64,000 bases of DNA from Rhodeus uyekii. Lineage: Eukaryota; Chordata; Actinopteri; Cypriniformes; Acheilognathidae. The translations under genes were made by a program, and so were the position numbers. Where the stretch lies: positions 1,060,001-1,124,000 of the forward strand of contig JAWRVZ010000101.1 in the NCBI GenBank assembly GCA_037043235.1, written 5' to 3'. The notes below the pieces were generated by a model. It was not told the DNA's origin. It saw only the letters and a list, made by a program, of their open reading frames with translations, and made no database searches. This document shows positions 20,726 through 32,762 of this stretch, piece by piece. The stretch's first letter is position 1. Every line of letters starts with the position of its first letter.

Positions 20726-23330
20726 TATGATCCTCAACACACACTCACTGACTATAAGTAACTTTACAACTACATGCTACTAACTCTCATTAGAGTATTA
20801 GTAGACTGTGTGTTTAATATCTGATAACTCTTTATTGTGATGATCCTCAACACACATTCACTGACTATGAGTAACTTTACAACTACATGTTACTAACTCT
20901 CATTAGAGTATTAGTAGACTGTGTGTTTAATATCTGATAACTCTTTATTGTGATGATCCTCAACACACATTCACTGACTATGAGTAACTTTACAACTACA
21001 TGTTACTAACTCTCATTAGAGTATTAGTAGACTGTGTGTTTAATATCTGATAACTCTTTATTGTGATGATCCTCAACACACATTCACTGACTATGAGTAA
21101 CTTTACAACTACATGTTACTAACTCTCATTAGAGTATTAGTAGACTGTGTGTTTAATATCTGATATCTCTTTATTGAGATGATCCTCAACACACATTCAC
21201 TGACTATGAGTAACTTTACAACTACATGTTACTAACTCTCATTAGAGTATTAGTAGACTGTGTGTTTAATATCTGATAACTCTTTATTGAGATGATCCTC
21301 AACACACATTCACTGACTATGAGTAACTTTACAACTACATGTTACTTACTCTCATTAGAGTATTAGTAGACTGTGTGTTTAATATCTGATAACTCTTTAT
21401 TGTGATGATCCTCAACACACATTCACTGACTATGAGTAACTTTACAACTACATGTTACTAACTCTCATTAGAGTATTAGTAGACTGTGTGTGTAATATCT
21501 GATAACTCTTTATTGTGATGATCCTCAACACACATTCACTGACTATGAGTAACTTTACAACTACATGTTACTAACTCTCATTAGAGTATTAGTAGACTGT
21601 GTTTAATATCTGATAACTCTTTATTGTGATGATCCTCAACACACATTCACTGACTATGAGTAACTTTACAACTACATGTTACTTACTCTCATTAGAGTAT
21701 TAGTAGACTGTGTGTTTAATATCTGATAACTCTTTATTGTGATGATCCTCAACACACATTCACTGACTATGAGTAACTTTACAACTACATGTTACTAACT
21801 CTCATTAGAGTATTAGTAGACTGTGTGTGTAATATCTGATATCTCTTTATTGTGATGATCCTCAACACACACTCACTGACTATGAGTAACTTTACAACTA
21901 CATGTTACTAACTCTCATTAGAGTATTAGTAGACTGTGTGTGTTTAATATCTGATAACTCTTTATTGTGATGATCCTCAACACACATTCACTGACTATGA
22001 GTAACTTTACAACTACATGTTACTAACTCTCATTAGAGTATTAGTAGACTGTGTGTTTAATATCTGATAACTCTTTATTGTGATGATCCTCAACACACAT
22101 TCTCTGACTATGAGTAACTTTACAACTACATGTTACTAACTCTCATTAGAGTATTAGTAGACTGTGTGTTTAATATCTGATAACTCTTTATTGTGATGAT
22201 CCTCAACACACATTCACTGACTATGAGTAACTTTACAACTACATGTTACTAACTCTCATTAGAGTATTAGTAGACTGTGTGTTTAATATCTGATAACTCT
22301 TTATTGTGATGATCCTCAACACACATTCTCTGACTATGAGTAACTTTACAACTACATGTTACTAACTCTCATTAGAGTATTAGTAGACTGTGTGTTTAAT
22401 ATCTGATAACTCTTTATTGTGATGATCCTCAACACACATTCACTGACTATGAGTAACTTTACAACTACATGTTACTTACTCTCATTAGAGTATTAGTAGA
22501 CTGTGTGTTTAATATCTGATAACTCTTTATTGTGATGATCCTCAACACACATTCACTGACTATGAGTAACTTTACAACTACATGTTACTTACTCTCATTA
22601 GAGTATTAGTAGACTGTGTGTTTAATATCTGATAACTCTTTATTGTGATGATCCTCAACACACACTCACTGACTATGAGTAACTTTACAACTACATGTTA
22701 CTAACTCTCATTAGAGTATTAGTAGACTGTGTGTGTTTAATATCTGATAACTCTTTATTGTGATGATCCTCAACACACATTCACTGACTATGAGTAACTT
22801 TACAACTACATGTTACTAACTCTCATTAGAGTATTAGTAGACTGTGTGTTTAATATCTGAAACTCTTTATTGTGATGATCCTCAACACACATTCTCTGAC
22901 TATGAGTAACTTTACAACTACATGTTACTAACTCTCATTAGAGTATTAGTAGACTGTGTGTTTAATATCTGATAACTCTTTATTGTGATGATCCTCAACA
23001 CACATTCTCTGACTATGAGTAACTTTACAACTACATGTTACTAACTCTCATTAGAGTATTAGTAGACTGTGTGTGTAATATCTGATAACTCTTTATTGTG
23101 ATGATCCTCAACACACATTCACTGACTATGAGTAACTTTACAACTACATGTTACTAACTCTCATTAGAGTATTAGTAGACTGTGTGTTTAATATCTGATA
23201 ACTCTTTATTGTGATGATCCTCAACACACATTCACTGACTATGAGTAACTTTACAACAACATGTAACTCTCATTAGAGTATTAGTAGACTGTGTGTTTAA
23301 TATCTGATAACTCTTTATTGTGATTATCCT
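20726..23330 (+). repeat. Array 1: about 23 tandem copies of a 113-bp unit
   Basis: The repeat period is 113 bp (for example GATGATCC starts at 20839 and 20952), giving about 23 head-to-tail copies. Landmarks within each unit, in order, are GATGATCCTCAACACACATT, CACTGACTATGAGTAACTTT, ACAACTACATGTTACTAACT, CTCATTAGAGTATTAGTAGA, CTGTGTGTTTAATATCTGAT and AACTCTTTATTGT. Copies differ by few substitutions (TTCACTG or TTCTCTG, ACTAACTC or ACTTACTC, GATAAC or GATATC) and small changes in a TG run, so the array is young or homogenised. Edge copies are the most diverged: the first has TGATATGATCC and ACTATAAG, the last lacks several bases. No frame stays open through the unit. The unit corresponds to one arm of the MITE seen at 16157 and 39691. 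Confidence 0.95.
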
Positions 23331-23337
23331 CTCTTAG

Positions 23338-23530
23338 GGATCCCATTTGGCAGGTTTGGTTCGATTAAAATGATCCCTGCTGCGATTGCTCTGTTAGTGC
23401 GGCTCATTTTAATACGTGTGAAAGCTGCCAATGTGAACCCTAGTGAGCACTAAACAAATGGGATGAGACTGAAAAGATGGTCTCGCTCCGCTTCCAAACC
23501 AACTCTGGTGTGGTCTGAATTAAATAAGAG
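23338..23530. repeat. Fragment of a dispersed DNA-transposon family
   Basis: The stretch GATGGTCTCGCTCCGCTTCC followed by AAACCAACTCTGGTGTGGTC, with GTGTGAAAGCTGCCAATGTG upstream, matches in style a high-copy fish repeat whose terminus mentions 'GGTCTCGG...CTCTGGTGCGGT'. Class not certain. It lies directly after array 1. Confidence 0.4.
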
Positions 23531-23805
23531 CAAAGCAAGGAACAAATACTAAAGGAAAAACCAAAAACAGGAATTGATGCGACCCAAGATGTGATCCAAA
23601 GAAGACAGAATGCTCAAGCAAACCTTTTGTCAATCTTTATGTTGCCCATCACAGTTCAGTACAGGTGTCATTACCGCGTGTCCTCACAGCTGGTCTTCAT
23701 TGGTGTGTGTGATGGAGGGTTCCTGACACTATTTTGACTCCTTTACACATTTTATAAGCTAAAGTTCTCAGCTGAATATACCATCTACAGATCTGCATAT
23801 GCTAT

Positions 23806-23899
<94 letters not shown>

Positions 23900-24089
23900 C
23901 CAGTGCATTTAGCCCAGAAGAAAGCATTGTTCTGAATGTTCGACAAGTTCTGTCGTGAAATACACAAAATAAAAGTCGACCAGTCAGATTGTGAACACAT
24001 CCCTATTCCATTAGGTTCGGAGTAAAAAATAAATAAATAATTGAATTACCATTCAATACAGTCATATCAAAAGTCAAATACATCAAGAG
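23531..24089. other. No gene recognised
   Basis: Unique sequence on both sides of a long CA microsatellite. The cysteine-valine open frame over the microsatellite is an artefact of the dinucleotide repeat. Confidence 0.55.
23811..23898. repeat. CA microsatellite, 44 uninterrupted copies
   Basis: A pure CA run of 88 bp. Confidence 0.95.
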
Positions 24090-24245
24090 CTGTTTTTCAT
24101 TTCTTGACTTGCTTAAAGGGCTCTCGTAGGTTTTCGCATGGATTTGTAATGAAACAGAACTTTTTCATCACAGGAACTTAAACAGGTTAATGGAATCAGT
24201 GCTGCTTCGCTGATGGAATCAAATGTGAACCTGTAAAAGATTTCT
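24090..24245 (+). repeat. Decayed repeat, inverted partner at 30470-30660
   Basis: Landmarks are CATTTCTTGACTTGCTTAAA, CATCACAGGAACTTAAACAG and GCTGATGGAATCAAATGTG. The same landmarks in the same order occur in reverse complement at 30470-30660. A plus-strand frame reads SFLDLLKGLS, a stop, then WICNETELFHHRNLN. The sister copy keeps a longer open frame with ITSQELKQFLGI. This suggests an old protein-coding repeat; a piggyBac-like transposase is possible from that short motif but unproven. Confidence 0.45.
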
Positions 24246-24960
24246 TATGACATCATGCAGCTTTATTTGTACAAGGGCCTAAATAAAATTATACAGCCAC
24301 AGAAGACACACAGCACTAGTTTACCTCTCACATATACAACTACATCATACACTGTGTCTGTACTCGTACAGAGGATTCAATAACATCGTATATTCTCCTT
24401 CTGTCACTCTCTTTTTTTACCTCTCCTCCCTCACACTGAGAGGAGAGAACAGAAGGGCTGGGTGGGGAGAGATGAAGAATATCTTAAACTCCTGAGGCCA
24501 TCATATGCGCAACAAACGCAGCTGTAAAGAAGAACAGAGGGAGGGCGTTGCATTTGACAGTACAAGATGGAATACTTTGAGATTTCTTTGCTCCATTTGT
24601 GAAGCTCTTTGTCACCTGTCTATGAAGGCTAGTAGGTCAAAGAAGAATTAGTTTTCCAGTTGTTGATGACGGTTTGACACTCCTCCATTGCCTGATGGGA
24701 GGGAATTCCAGGCATTTTAACCTTTTCAAACTCCAAGGTATCATCACATGATCTGACCGCGGTTGTGGTTGTTTCTACCTGACTGAGAGATCCAGGGTGA
24801 AAATTCAGTGCTCCCAGTCCTCCCTATATGCAAAGTATGCAAGTTGCGCAGGGCTCCCAAACCACCAGGGACCCCTCTTGTTCTCAAGAATGATTTATGG
24901 CTGTGGTTTAGCTTTGATTTTGGCTACCAACAATTATAAAAACATGATGCACATCAGTAA
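24246..24960. other. No gene recognised
   Basis: Unique sequence; a purine-rich patch is at 24430-24560. Frames from about 24797 onward run into LTR sequence and are not supported. Confidence 0.5.
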
Positions 24961-25238
24961 CCTCGTTAGTCTTGTCAGCTGCGTCTAATTCCTTCCTTTT
25001 GTATTTAAACCCCATGTTTGCCTTCAGTCCTTGTCGTGTGTTGTCGCTATATGGTGCTATTTTTCGAGTCTGTATTTCTCCATACTCCAAGTCTTCGCAC
25101 AATATGTGCTGTGGGGATTTTGGCCACTGCGCTGTTGTGTGTGTGGGCTGCACATACAACTGCTAAAAGAATACAGTCAGCCCACTCCCGAACCCTCTCC
25201 TGAAAGCTCCCCCGGATCTCTTCTGAACACCCCCAGAG

Positions 25239-25507
25239 CAGGGGTGGCCATCCCGAGGCTCGCAAGCCGCATGCGGCTCTTTGACTGCTCTTTTGCGGCT
25301 CTTCAGTCTCCATATGTTCTGTGTTTACAATCGCAATTTATTTTTAACAGAACCTCTCGCGCAATTTAATGAGGCTCCTATTCACTGACAGGAGCTGCTT
25401 TCTTACCAACCGGGAAAAAGCATTGGGATGATTAACCCCGTCAACAATCGCGAACAGGTCTTCAGGTTTTTTTTGGCTCATCATGCTGAACAGGTTGGCC
25501 AACCCTA
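25239..25507. mobile_element. hAT MITE nested in the LTR element
   Basis: It begins CAGGGGTGGCCATCCCGAGG and ends GGTTGGCCAACCCTA, with 10 of 12 terminal positions matching in inverted orientation. The flanking octamers CCCCAGAG (25231-25238) and CCCTAGAG (25508-25515) agree at 7 of 8. The interior contains GTCAACAATCGCGAAC, recalling the blocks inside the hAT MITE at 4676-5020. Non-coding. Confidence 0.7.
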
Positions 25508-25880
25508 CCCTAGAGCCTCAGCTCTCTCCTGAGCTTCCTGCCAGAGCCTGCTCCTGAGCGCTCCAAGAATCTGAACATTTATCTGTCCCCAAGATAGATA
25601 CCCGACCTGCTATCTATCTCTGAGCCTGCTCCAGAGTCACTCCTAGCCCTGGTAAAGGACACTCAGCTAGACGTGGGAGTGTGCCCAACAAACTTTTATT
25701 AAGGGGTCCATAGGCCCTGGACTCCCGTGCTCCCGGTGCCACTCTGGAGACCTTACCTGACTGCTCTGTGTTCCCTGGACACCAGGGCGCCCACCCCCTC
25801 CTTTGTTCAGTGTTCTGGTTTCCTCTGTCTGGTCCTCCTCCAGGTTGCGAGAAGGTCGTGCCTTTTAGGAGGGGCCATTC

Positions 25881-26260
25881 TGTCATGTCTCTGCCCACTT
25901 TCTGTTTCCTTCCGTAATTCTCCCAGTGTATTTCCATCCACCTGTCTCGTAATCAGTCTCCTCGTTAGTTTTGTCATCTGTGTCTAATCCCCCCTTTTGT
26001 GTTTACACCCTTCTTGTCGTATGTTGTTGCTATATGGTGGTGTTTCCTGAGTCCGTGGTTCTCTGTTCCATGCGCCGAGTCTTTGCACAATATGTGCTGT
26101 TTTAGTTTATAGTTTTTGAAAAGGGTTTGTTCTACATTTCGCACATGAAGTACCATTTTTGTTTTGAGTATTTAAAGTGCTTTTTTAAAGTTTATTAAAC
26201 CTTATCTTCAACGATCTTCTGTGCCTCCGTGCTTCCCTCATCTTCCCGGCCACCGTGACA
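25881..26260 (+). mobile_element. Right LTR of the degenerate LTR element
   Basis: The 380-bp LTR starts TGTCATGTCTC and ends CCACCGTGACA. TTTATTAAACCTT near the 3' side (about 26191) holds a polyadenylation-like signal, and CTGTGCCTCCGTGCTTCCCT precedes the end, as in other LTRs of the window. It directly follows the purine tract at 25867-25875. Confidence 0.75.
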
Positions 26261-27794
26261 GATTTCTTGTTAATGTAAATAATATGGCTTTCAAATGATT
26301 TTGAATATTCATAGTAACTGAAATATTGTGAAAGCTGGTATTAGATGTGGCTGCACCAGTCCAGTAAACTGAGTAAAAAATAAATGTCGATGTTTAAATG
26401 TTGATGTCATATTTAGTCATTCCCTGCCAGTGGATTTTGTAAAAGTTTCCGCTCCCAGCATTTCTGATCATTTTCACAAAAGTTTCATGGCCCACAAAAC
26501 TTTTTGTTGTATGAACATGCAATATATCAAAATAATGAACAAAAGAACCCTCTGATTTAAAACAAAAGTAAAGAAAAAATTTTTATTCTACCTTTACTTT
26601 TTCTCAACACTTCACAATCATTTTGAGCAAAAAGTTGAGAAAATCTGTTTAGACTCTGAACGATGAACACAGATGGTGTCGATCGAGTCCACCAACACAG
26701 TCCCAAAGCTCGTCCTGTGTAGACATTTCATTCGGTAACATTAGGCAGTTTTGATTTATATGTTGTTTAATGTTTGATGATCACATTTATTTTACATATG
26801 CTTCTGCTTACATATGATGTCACTTGTTTCTGCTTCTTCACATGTGTTTTGATCAAGAGTCAATACTCTTTTAGAAGATGTCCTAGCACTCTTACCGTAT
26901 AAAACCAGAAATGTCCATGTCCGTGTCAATTCCGGAGACAAAGTTAAATACACTTAATATCTGTAAATCTGTGCTATCTGCTTTTGGATTCGGACAGAAT
27001 ATGGGAGACTGTGATCTTCAACCTTGATCTATAAATCTGTCTGCAGTCCCGCATCACATTCTCCACAAATCCGTGTGAAGATAGTGCTGTAAGAGTTAAT
27101 GCTCTTTTTATGGACGGCCTTGGCTCTGTTCACACGTCTTCTCGTGTGCACACGGGTAAGTGTAGAAGGATCCAGACTGACAATGTCTCCTGTCGTTCCA
27201 GAGATGCTGGTCTGACGCTGGTCTCATCTCATAACACCCCATTACCTCGCCTCACATCCCACATATTTCTCTCCTCCTGTCTCTCTCTCACCTTGCCGTC
27301 TCACTGTATAGAGGTAATTCAGCAATGAATCACCTGACGCTCATGTTATGTTTAAGTTCCATCGACCCCACATCCCAGATAGCATGAATTTATGTGTCTG
27401 CTCAATGAGAGGTCAAGTGCTTCTAGAAAGTGCTGGGGCCAGTCCTGCAGGGGTCTTCGCTTAGACGCGTTTACTGCAGAAAAGATAGAACAATTAAGTG
27501 GACTGAAGATAAAGTCAGATTTATGATGAAACCTGTGTGCAGGGTATGCAATAACTTCCTGGAGGAATTAAAAGTATTAAGGAATTTCTGTGGATGAGTT
27601 TTAGCTGTACTTGTTGAGATTGTATTTTTATTTTTTGTTACCCAAATTGTCTTTCGGGCCCAACATTGCAAATTGCTTGAACTGTTTTAAAAATGTTTTG
27701 TCTTCCTTTAGTGAGTTTAAACATACATTTAATGAATATTATAATGTAATAACAGTAATACTCTGATAACAGTATCATTTCAGTTATGATGTAA
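26261..27794. other. No gene recognised
   Basis: About 1.5 kb of AT-rich unique DNA. The frames at 27110-27328 and 27471-27671 have no recognisable domain. Confidence 0.55.
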
Positions 27795-27880
27795 TCAGTA
27801 GTGCTCTCAAAATTAATCATTTTTTAAGTTTAACGCGATTAAAATATATAACACAATTAACATCTGTTAATCTGTTTTTT
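27795..27880. repeat. Possible DNA-transposon end, TTAATCG-type
   Basis: AGTAGTGCTCTCAAAATTAA followed by TTTAACGCGATTAAAAT resembles the terminus of a common vertebrate hAT-type MITE (CAGTGCTCTC, then TTAACGCGATTAA). No opposite terminus was found nearby, so this is at best one end. Confidence 0.4.
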
Positions 27881-28070
27881 TCGGTAATCCTTTTGCTGCA
27901 CTACAACATTTGATCTCACTATTGTTCACTCAGCTGCTATTAAACCATTCAAGTTCAATCAGACAAAAAAACTCCAATCTTTTCTAGAGCACGAAGCGAA
28001 GTAGCATTCTTTGAACAAACACTTAAAACACACGCGCAGATTGTGGCTCCGGACTCCACGTTAGTGATTG

Positions 28071-28745
28071 AGTTCCTTTTCAAGGGAATCGTGCTGCGTC
28101 GAAACGCTTCGGGAATGCCTTAGCGTGATGCTCTTGTGAAGCACAATTGAATGTATGCATGTACCAGGATGATGACACCATGAACCAGGAGGATAAAGGA
28201 AGCGGCAGCTTCAATGTCTTCAGCAAGCGCTGTGAAACGGTCGGAGGGAAATGTTGCTGGCAGAGTGTGTGTGCGTTTAAAAGATCTCTGGCTAGTTTAA
28301 AAAGAACTATCCCACACCATACTAGAACAACTACTATGGTGAGCGCACAGTATTTGTGTTGTTTGTTTGTGAGCAGAGCATGCACAGTCGGCGTTTGAGG
28401 ACAGTGACTGTATTTACAAATATGCTCTACTCCTGCCTGGCGGAATGTAAAACAAAAGCTGCCCAGGCTCATGATCCTCAAATTCAGGTCCCGTTGTTGC
28501 TGAGGCAAAGCGGCGATTTTCGTCCTGTAAGAAGTGTTAGAGATGGGTCTGGCCTTATCTCTGCCCTCACCTGGTAGGTCCAATATCGTCCCCCGGGATC
28601 TGGAAGCATGCACTGGGGTTATTTCCACCCCGGCAGAGGCACCGGTGCTGGAGTTTTTCAGCTCTGAGGAGCTGGATGCTGTTAGAATCGAGGCTGGAGA
28701 TGAAAACTCTCCACTTCCATCTCCAGTTTACAAGTTGCAACTCAA
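28071..28745 (+). pseudogene. DIRS retrotransposon, 5' end and gag remnant
   Basis: TTCCTTTTCAAGGGAATCGTGCTGCGTCGAAACGCT-type sequence at 28075-28110, then GTGAAGCACAATTGAATG, corresponds to the terminal repeat of the minus-strand DIRS at 7276-10928. Downstream, frames read CEQSMHSRR and then FFSSEELDAVRIEAGD followed by SPLPSPVY, which fits DIRS gag (a CLGxEHA-like box and the acidic SSEExD...EAGD region). Frameshifts separate these blocks. The DIRS sequence stops at about 28745 and runs into LTR-element DNA, so pol is absent. Confidence 0.6.
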
Positions 28746-28759
28746 GTATGTCAGGGACT

Positions 28760-29659
28760 CCTTCTTTAGATCCTCACACTGAACTGCTGGTTCTGCCCAG
28801 CTCTGAACTGCCTCCTGTGCCCCTTTGCTTCTCCCCAGGCTCCCTCTCCCACTGCCAGTCCAGCACTTGGCCCCGCCTCTGCAGGTGTTCGACACCTCAT
28901 CACCGTGTCGCCAGCCTACCAGCCTCGCCAAACACAGAGGTCCACTGGAATCCACCTCCAACCTCTGTGCCCATCGCTCCACCGTGGCCCGTCTACATAT
29001 TGGCTCCACCCTGGCTCCTCGGCTCCTTCGAAGACCATCGGTCATACGGCTCCGCTTTGGTCAGTCAACATCTAGCCTCAGCCTTCAGCTACGTCTGGCT
29101 CCTCCTGTCTTTGACTCTACCCTGCGGCCTCATCCTGGCTGGTCTCTGGAGCTCCATCTGGCGCCCCCTGCTCCTGGGATCCCCCTGGCTCCTCCCACCC
29201 TCTACTCCCCCCTGGATGGTTTTGCTCCTCCTCCTCCTGTTCTCTGTTCTATGTTCTGTCTTGTGCCCCTCCTGGTCCCCGTCTCTCTCTCCTTGCTGTT
29301 GTCTCAGTGTAGGCGCGAGGTCATTCCTTCCAGGAGGGGGAGCTACTGTAACAGTCCTGTTGTGTGTCCACTGCCTTCCATGGAGTTCTGATATAATTTT
29401 CTTCACCTGTCGTGTCAATAACTTCCTTGTTAGTTTTGTTACCTCTTCCCAACCCACTCCTGTATATAAACCCTCATGTTTTCCCTTGTCTTTGTCGATC
29501 GTTACCAATGTTAACCGCGAGTGTGGATGTTCTTTCCATGTGCTCTGTGTCGCTCAGAGTTTACCTTTAGTTCAAGTTTTTGGTTTTGTTTCAATAAAGA
29601 TAATTTTTGCTTGACAACCTGCTTCCCTCGTCTTCATCCTGGACGCAATGCGTAATACA
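28760..29659 (+). mobile_element. LTR retrotransposon 3' end: proline-rich tail and LTR
   Basis: About 580 bp rich in CCTCC/CTGG codes proline- and leucine-rich frames on both strands and is typical of the non-pol 3' part of fish LTR elements. It ends in a purine tract, AGGAGGGGGAGC (29331-29342), followed at 29347 by TGTAACAGTCCTG. The LTR (29347-29659, 313 bp) contains TATATAAACCC, TCAATAAAG and ends GCGTAATACA. The opposite LTR is absent. Its left side is fused to the DIRS gag remnant. The 312-codon frame here is an artefact of composition. Confidence 0.65.
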
Positions 29660-30469
29660 TAACCATTTAGGAATTGCATTAAAAAAACAATAATTCTGTT
29701 CGGGTCAGTGGTCTTTCACTTGCATGCTGGTCATAAAGACCATAGCAAAACATAAAACAATTTTAAATGCCACTACGTTTTGTTAATCAATAGCTATTAA
29801 AGAATACACTCTGCCATATCTCACACACTGAGATCTTAATTTGACATTCAGTCAGTGCTGACATTAACTTGTGTTCATGTGATGTGGAAACTATGGGGCT
29901 AGTCTGGGTAAACATGAGAGAAAAGAGATTTTTCCCAGTTCTCATGAATGCAGATGACCTTGACGATATCAAATATTAAACCTTTAATTCCTCTACAGCC
30001 TGCTGACTGATGCTAAGCTCAGATAAAACTGCTAGGGGAGATAAGGTTTCATTTTCTTTGTTGGCTAAATGCTTGGCTGAGAGCTTCTGTCTCGGGTTGG
30101 AGGTGATGAGATTTGGCTCGACTAGAAGATCTGAATTGCTACAGATGTGAAGAACACAAGGTTCAGTTCTGCACGCAATGATTTCAGCAAGTGTTAAAGA
30201 TCATAACAAACACAATGAACATGTTTAACTTCACAATGACTATGTAGAAGAACCATTTGAGTTTCCCAAAGTGCTTTTCAGTGAACAGTTTTGAAAAGAC
30301 CATTGTTTTTTTTTGTGTGTAAAAAAATAATTCTTCATGGAGCCATGGTACCAATAAATAAACTTTATGTTTTAGACTGTAACTCTCTATCTTGGACATT
30401 GTTTTTACAACTAACTATAACTATCCTTCACATTAAAAGAAGAAGCACATTGTAGACACACAATATCAA
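29660..30469. other. No gene recognised
   Basis: AT-rich unique DNA; short frames without motifs. Confidence 0.55.
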
Positions 30470-30660
30470 GTCACAGTACAGAATGACATTGCCATTTGAT
30501 TCCATCAGAGAAGCTGCACTGATTCCAAGAAACTGCTTAAGTTCCTGTGACGTAATCTGAAAACTTCCATTTGGTTCTTTACAAATCAGTCTTCTGGTGA
30601 TTGATGTCTTGAATCCAAACATTAAGTCAAGAAATGCATACAGCAACTTATTCTTGATAA
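30470..30660 (-). repeat. Inverted partner of the repeat at 24090; possible transposase scrap
   Basis: The minus-strand frame (30428-30646, 72 codons) contains FLDLMFGFKTS, then ICKEPNGSFQITSQELKQFL and GISAASLMESN. DNA landmarks match the copy at 24090-24245 in opposite orientation. The ITxxELKxFLGI pattern recalls the N-terminal part of piggyBac-type transposases, but the match is short and other origins are open. Confidence 0.4.
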
Positions 30661-32026
30661 GACTGAATCAAAGGTGCAGCAAAGAAGCATGTACTTGTAT
30701 TTGTAAAATGTTCACAACCCTTTATTTGATTTAAAATACAGTAAAACTAGCTGTCATATTGTGACATTCCTACAATTTAACTGTTCTCTTGTATTCCCGT
30801 AATCCAAGCTGAATTTACAGCTTTCAGTCTCACATGATCCCATGTTTCATCACATGATCCTGATTTGGTGCTCAAGAATAATTTCTGGGTATTATCAATG
30901 ACATGCTGTTTCATTTAAACAAAAACACAAACAAACAAAAAACCTTGATATATCTTTGTTCAGGGTTTAGATCAAAATGAATGCTTTTATTTTTCATAAA
31001 TGTAATGGGTTCTTGCGGAATATAATGATTATTTTTTTAATAAGAAAATCTTAATGGTCCCAAACATTTGAACAATAGAATGTGAGGTGATCAAAATTGC
31101 AACAACATAACCAAACCTGACAGTCACTTTAACACACAAGAACAAAAAGTCATGAGATATAAGTCTACGGCATACAGCAATCTCTGGCTTGATTGGCAGC
31201 TACAAGTGGCCAGAATCTCTGTCTTCAGATTGTCAGTGACAGGTAGTTTTTGCTGACAGCTGCTGTTTGTGAGCTGAAACTCCTCTCCTATTGAAACAGG
31301 AAGTTGCGTGACTCGTATCAAAGGGATTTTTCCTTTTTTTAAAGTCATGTAGCATTTTTCAGGTCACAACTATGACTGTGATTTCATACTTGCTGTTGCT
31401 ATTGACACACAGGTGGGAGGGATGTTCTCTTTCAAGAGCTCATCCGATTGGAAAGAAGTTAGTATGACCACACACGGCTCTTGCGTCGTTTAGGAAAATG
31501 TAATTCTTCCTAATATATATATTTCTATGTGCAACACATAAGCCTATCCAGCGTGTACTAAAAGAGAGAAGACATGATTTGTTATCTGTCCTCCGTCCCG
31601 CAGAGCCTCAGGCAGAGGAGAGACCTGCAGTGCCTCACTCATCCCTCTTTCACTCCTGAATCATAAACACACATCTCCTCTACCTGTGAAATATTAGCGG
31701 CCCCGCTGACAGTGCGCTCTAATGGATCACCTCACACTCGACGACAGAGAACTTTATTTATGGCTTTTGTCTGTCAGTCACTCTCTCTCTCCACACCTCG
31801 CGGTAAAGGCGGGGGAGACAGTTGGACGACCCCTGGGCTGTCAGCAGTCTTGGATTCTTTAGGAGCATAAGCCCTTACACACACACACACACACACACAC
31901 AGACGCACACGCACACATGCACAAACAGTTAAACCCTGGGGAAATTTGAAACCGTTTATTAGAAACACTTTGCACCCTTCAAGAACACTGGAGCCACCAT
32001 AAATAATGACACCAGCAGAGCTACAG
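30661..32026. other. No gene recognised; one GC-richer block
   Basis: Mostly AT-rich. The block at 31590-31760 is GC-richer, with AATCATAAACACAC, CTAATGGATCACCTC and TTTATTTATGGC; it has no open exon-like frame and might be non-coding regulatory DNA (inference). A CA run is at 31877-31900. Confidence 0.45.
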
Positions 32027-32031
32027 ACGTG

Positions 32032-32071
<40 letters not shown>
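32027..32071. repeat. GT microsatellite
   Basis: (GT)n of about 22 units with one GC interruption near the left edge. Confidence 0.95.
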
Positions 32072-32072
<1 letters not shown>

Positions 32073-32728
32073 CGACTGATATGGTCTATGAATTAGTGGT
32101 ATAAGATACCTGGATGTCAAATATTTTTGTACCATTCCTAAAGATGCAGAGATACACAAATGAACAGTTATACATGACATGAATTAATTTCATTTTTAAT
32201 ATATTACAGCAGAAAACAGTAAAAAAAAAAAAAATTCTAATAATATTGTATTTTCTTCCCCATTGTGACGTATAGTTGAGGGAATGGAATGAGAAAAATG
32301 TGTGTGTGATTCTGTTCTTCAGGAATTGATTGAAGTTAACCATTGTTGATAAACTGGAAGCAGATCTGAATGGCCGTTTGCAGGCAGTTTTAGAAGATAT
32401 TTAGGGGCTGTTTATACGGCACCTTTTTCAACTAAAACCAAAATCTTTTAGCCGTTTATTTGCATTAATTTGCATGTTTTAGGGGCCTGGAAATGGTAAA
32501 AGTCCCATCTTGAATTTCTCCTGGGAAAAAACACGTCATAATATTGCTCATTATAATAATTCATACTCAGAATAAAGGGGAGGGGCTTGAGTGAATGAGT
32601 CGTGTTTTGAAACTGACGGTTATGGGAAAGGGCGGGACATTTCCCAAACACACAGGAAGCTCTCGACCAATCACAACACACCGATCCAGTCGACCAATCA
32701 GAGCACAGTGTGCTTTCCGAAGAAGGTA
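32072..32728. other. No gene recognised
   Basis: Unique sequence; a poly-A tract is at about 32221-32234. Frames at 32448-32851 lack recognisable domains. Confidence 0.5.
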
Positions 32729-32762
32729 CAGTAATCCCTCGCCATATCGCGGTTCACCTATA
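32729..32762. mobile_element. Orphan pogo-type terminus
   Basis: TA is followed by CAGTAATCCCTCGCCATATC and GCGGTTCACCTA, the terminus of a pogo/Tigger-type element of the same kind as at 52995. It breaks off after about 34 bp at the junction with the LINE 3' region, so only one end is present. Confidence 0.65.

Larger units (their letters stand above)
24961..26260 (+). mobile_element. Degenerate LTR retrotransposon with two related LTR pieces
   Basis: The segment 24961-25111 (CTCGTTAGTCTTGTCAGCTG ... CACAATATGTGCTGTG) aligns with 25960-26100 inside the right LTR, so two LTR copies flank about 0.75 kb of internal DNA. The left copy is a fragment without its TG start. The internal part is proline/glutamate-rich (repeated CCTGAG and CTCC) and keeps no pol. 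A purine tract AGGAGGGGCC ends just before the right LTR and looks like the polypurine primer site. A hAT element sits inside (25239-25507). The element is probably Ty3-like, judged by LTR layout only. Confidence 0.65.

Noticed and set aside
20726..23330. Regular direct repeats that could suggest a CRISPR array
   Set aside because: Units are directly adjacent with no unique spacers, the period is 113 bp, and the context is a vertebrate genome.
24961..26260. Complete LTR retrotransposon with functional genes
   Set aside because: The internal region is under 1 kb, contains a hAT insertion and no pol, and the left LTR is only a fragment.
28676..29614. 312-codon frame with long leucine-rich segments, resembling a multi-pass membrane protein
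   Set aside because: It lies in the proline-rich tail and LTR of a retrotransposon, overlaps equally open frames on both strands, and owes its leucines to CTCC/CCTC composition.
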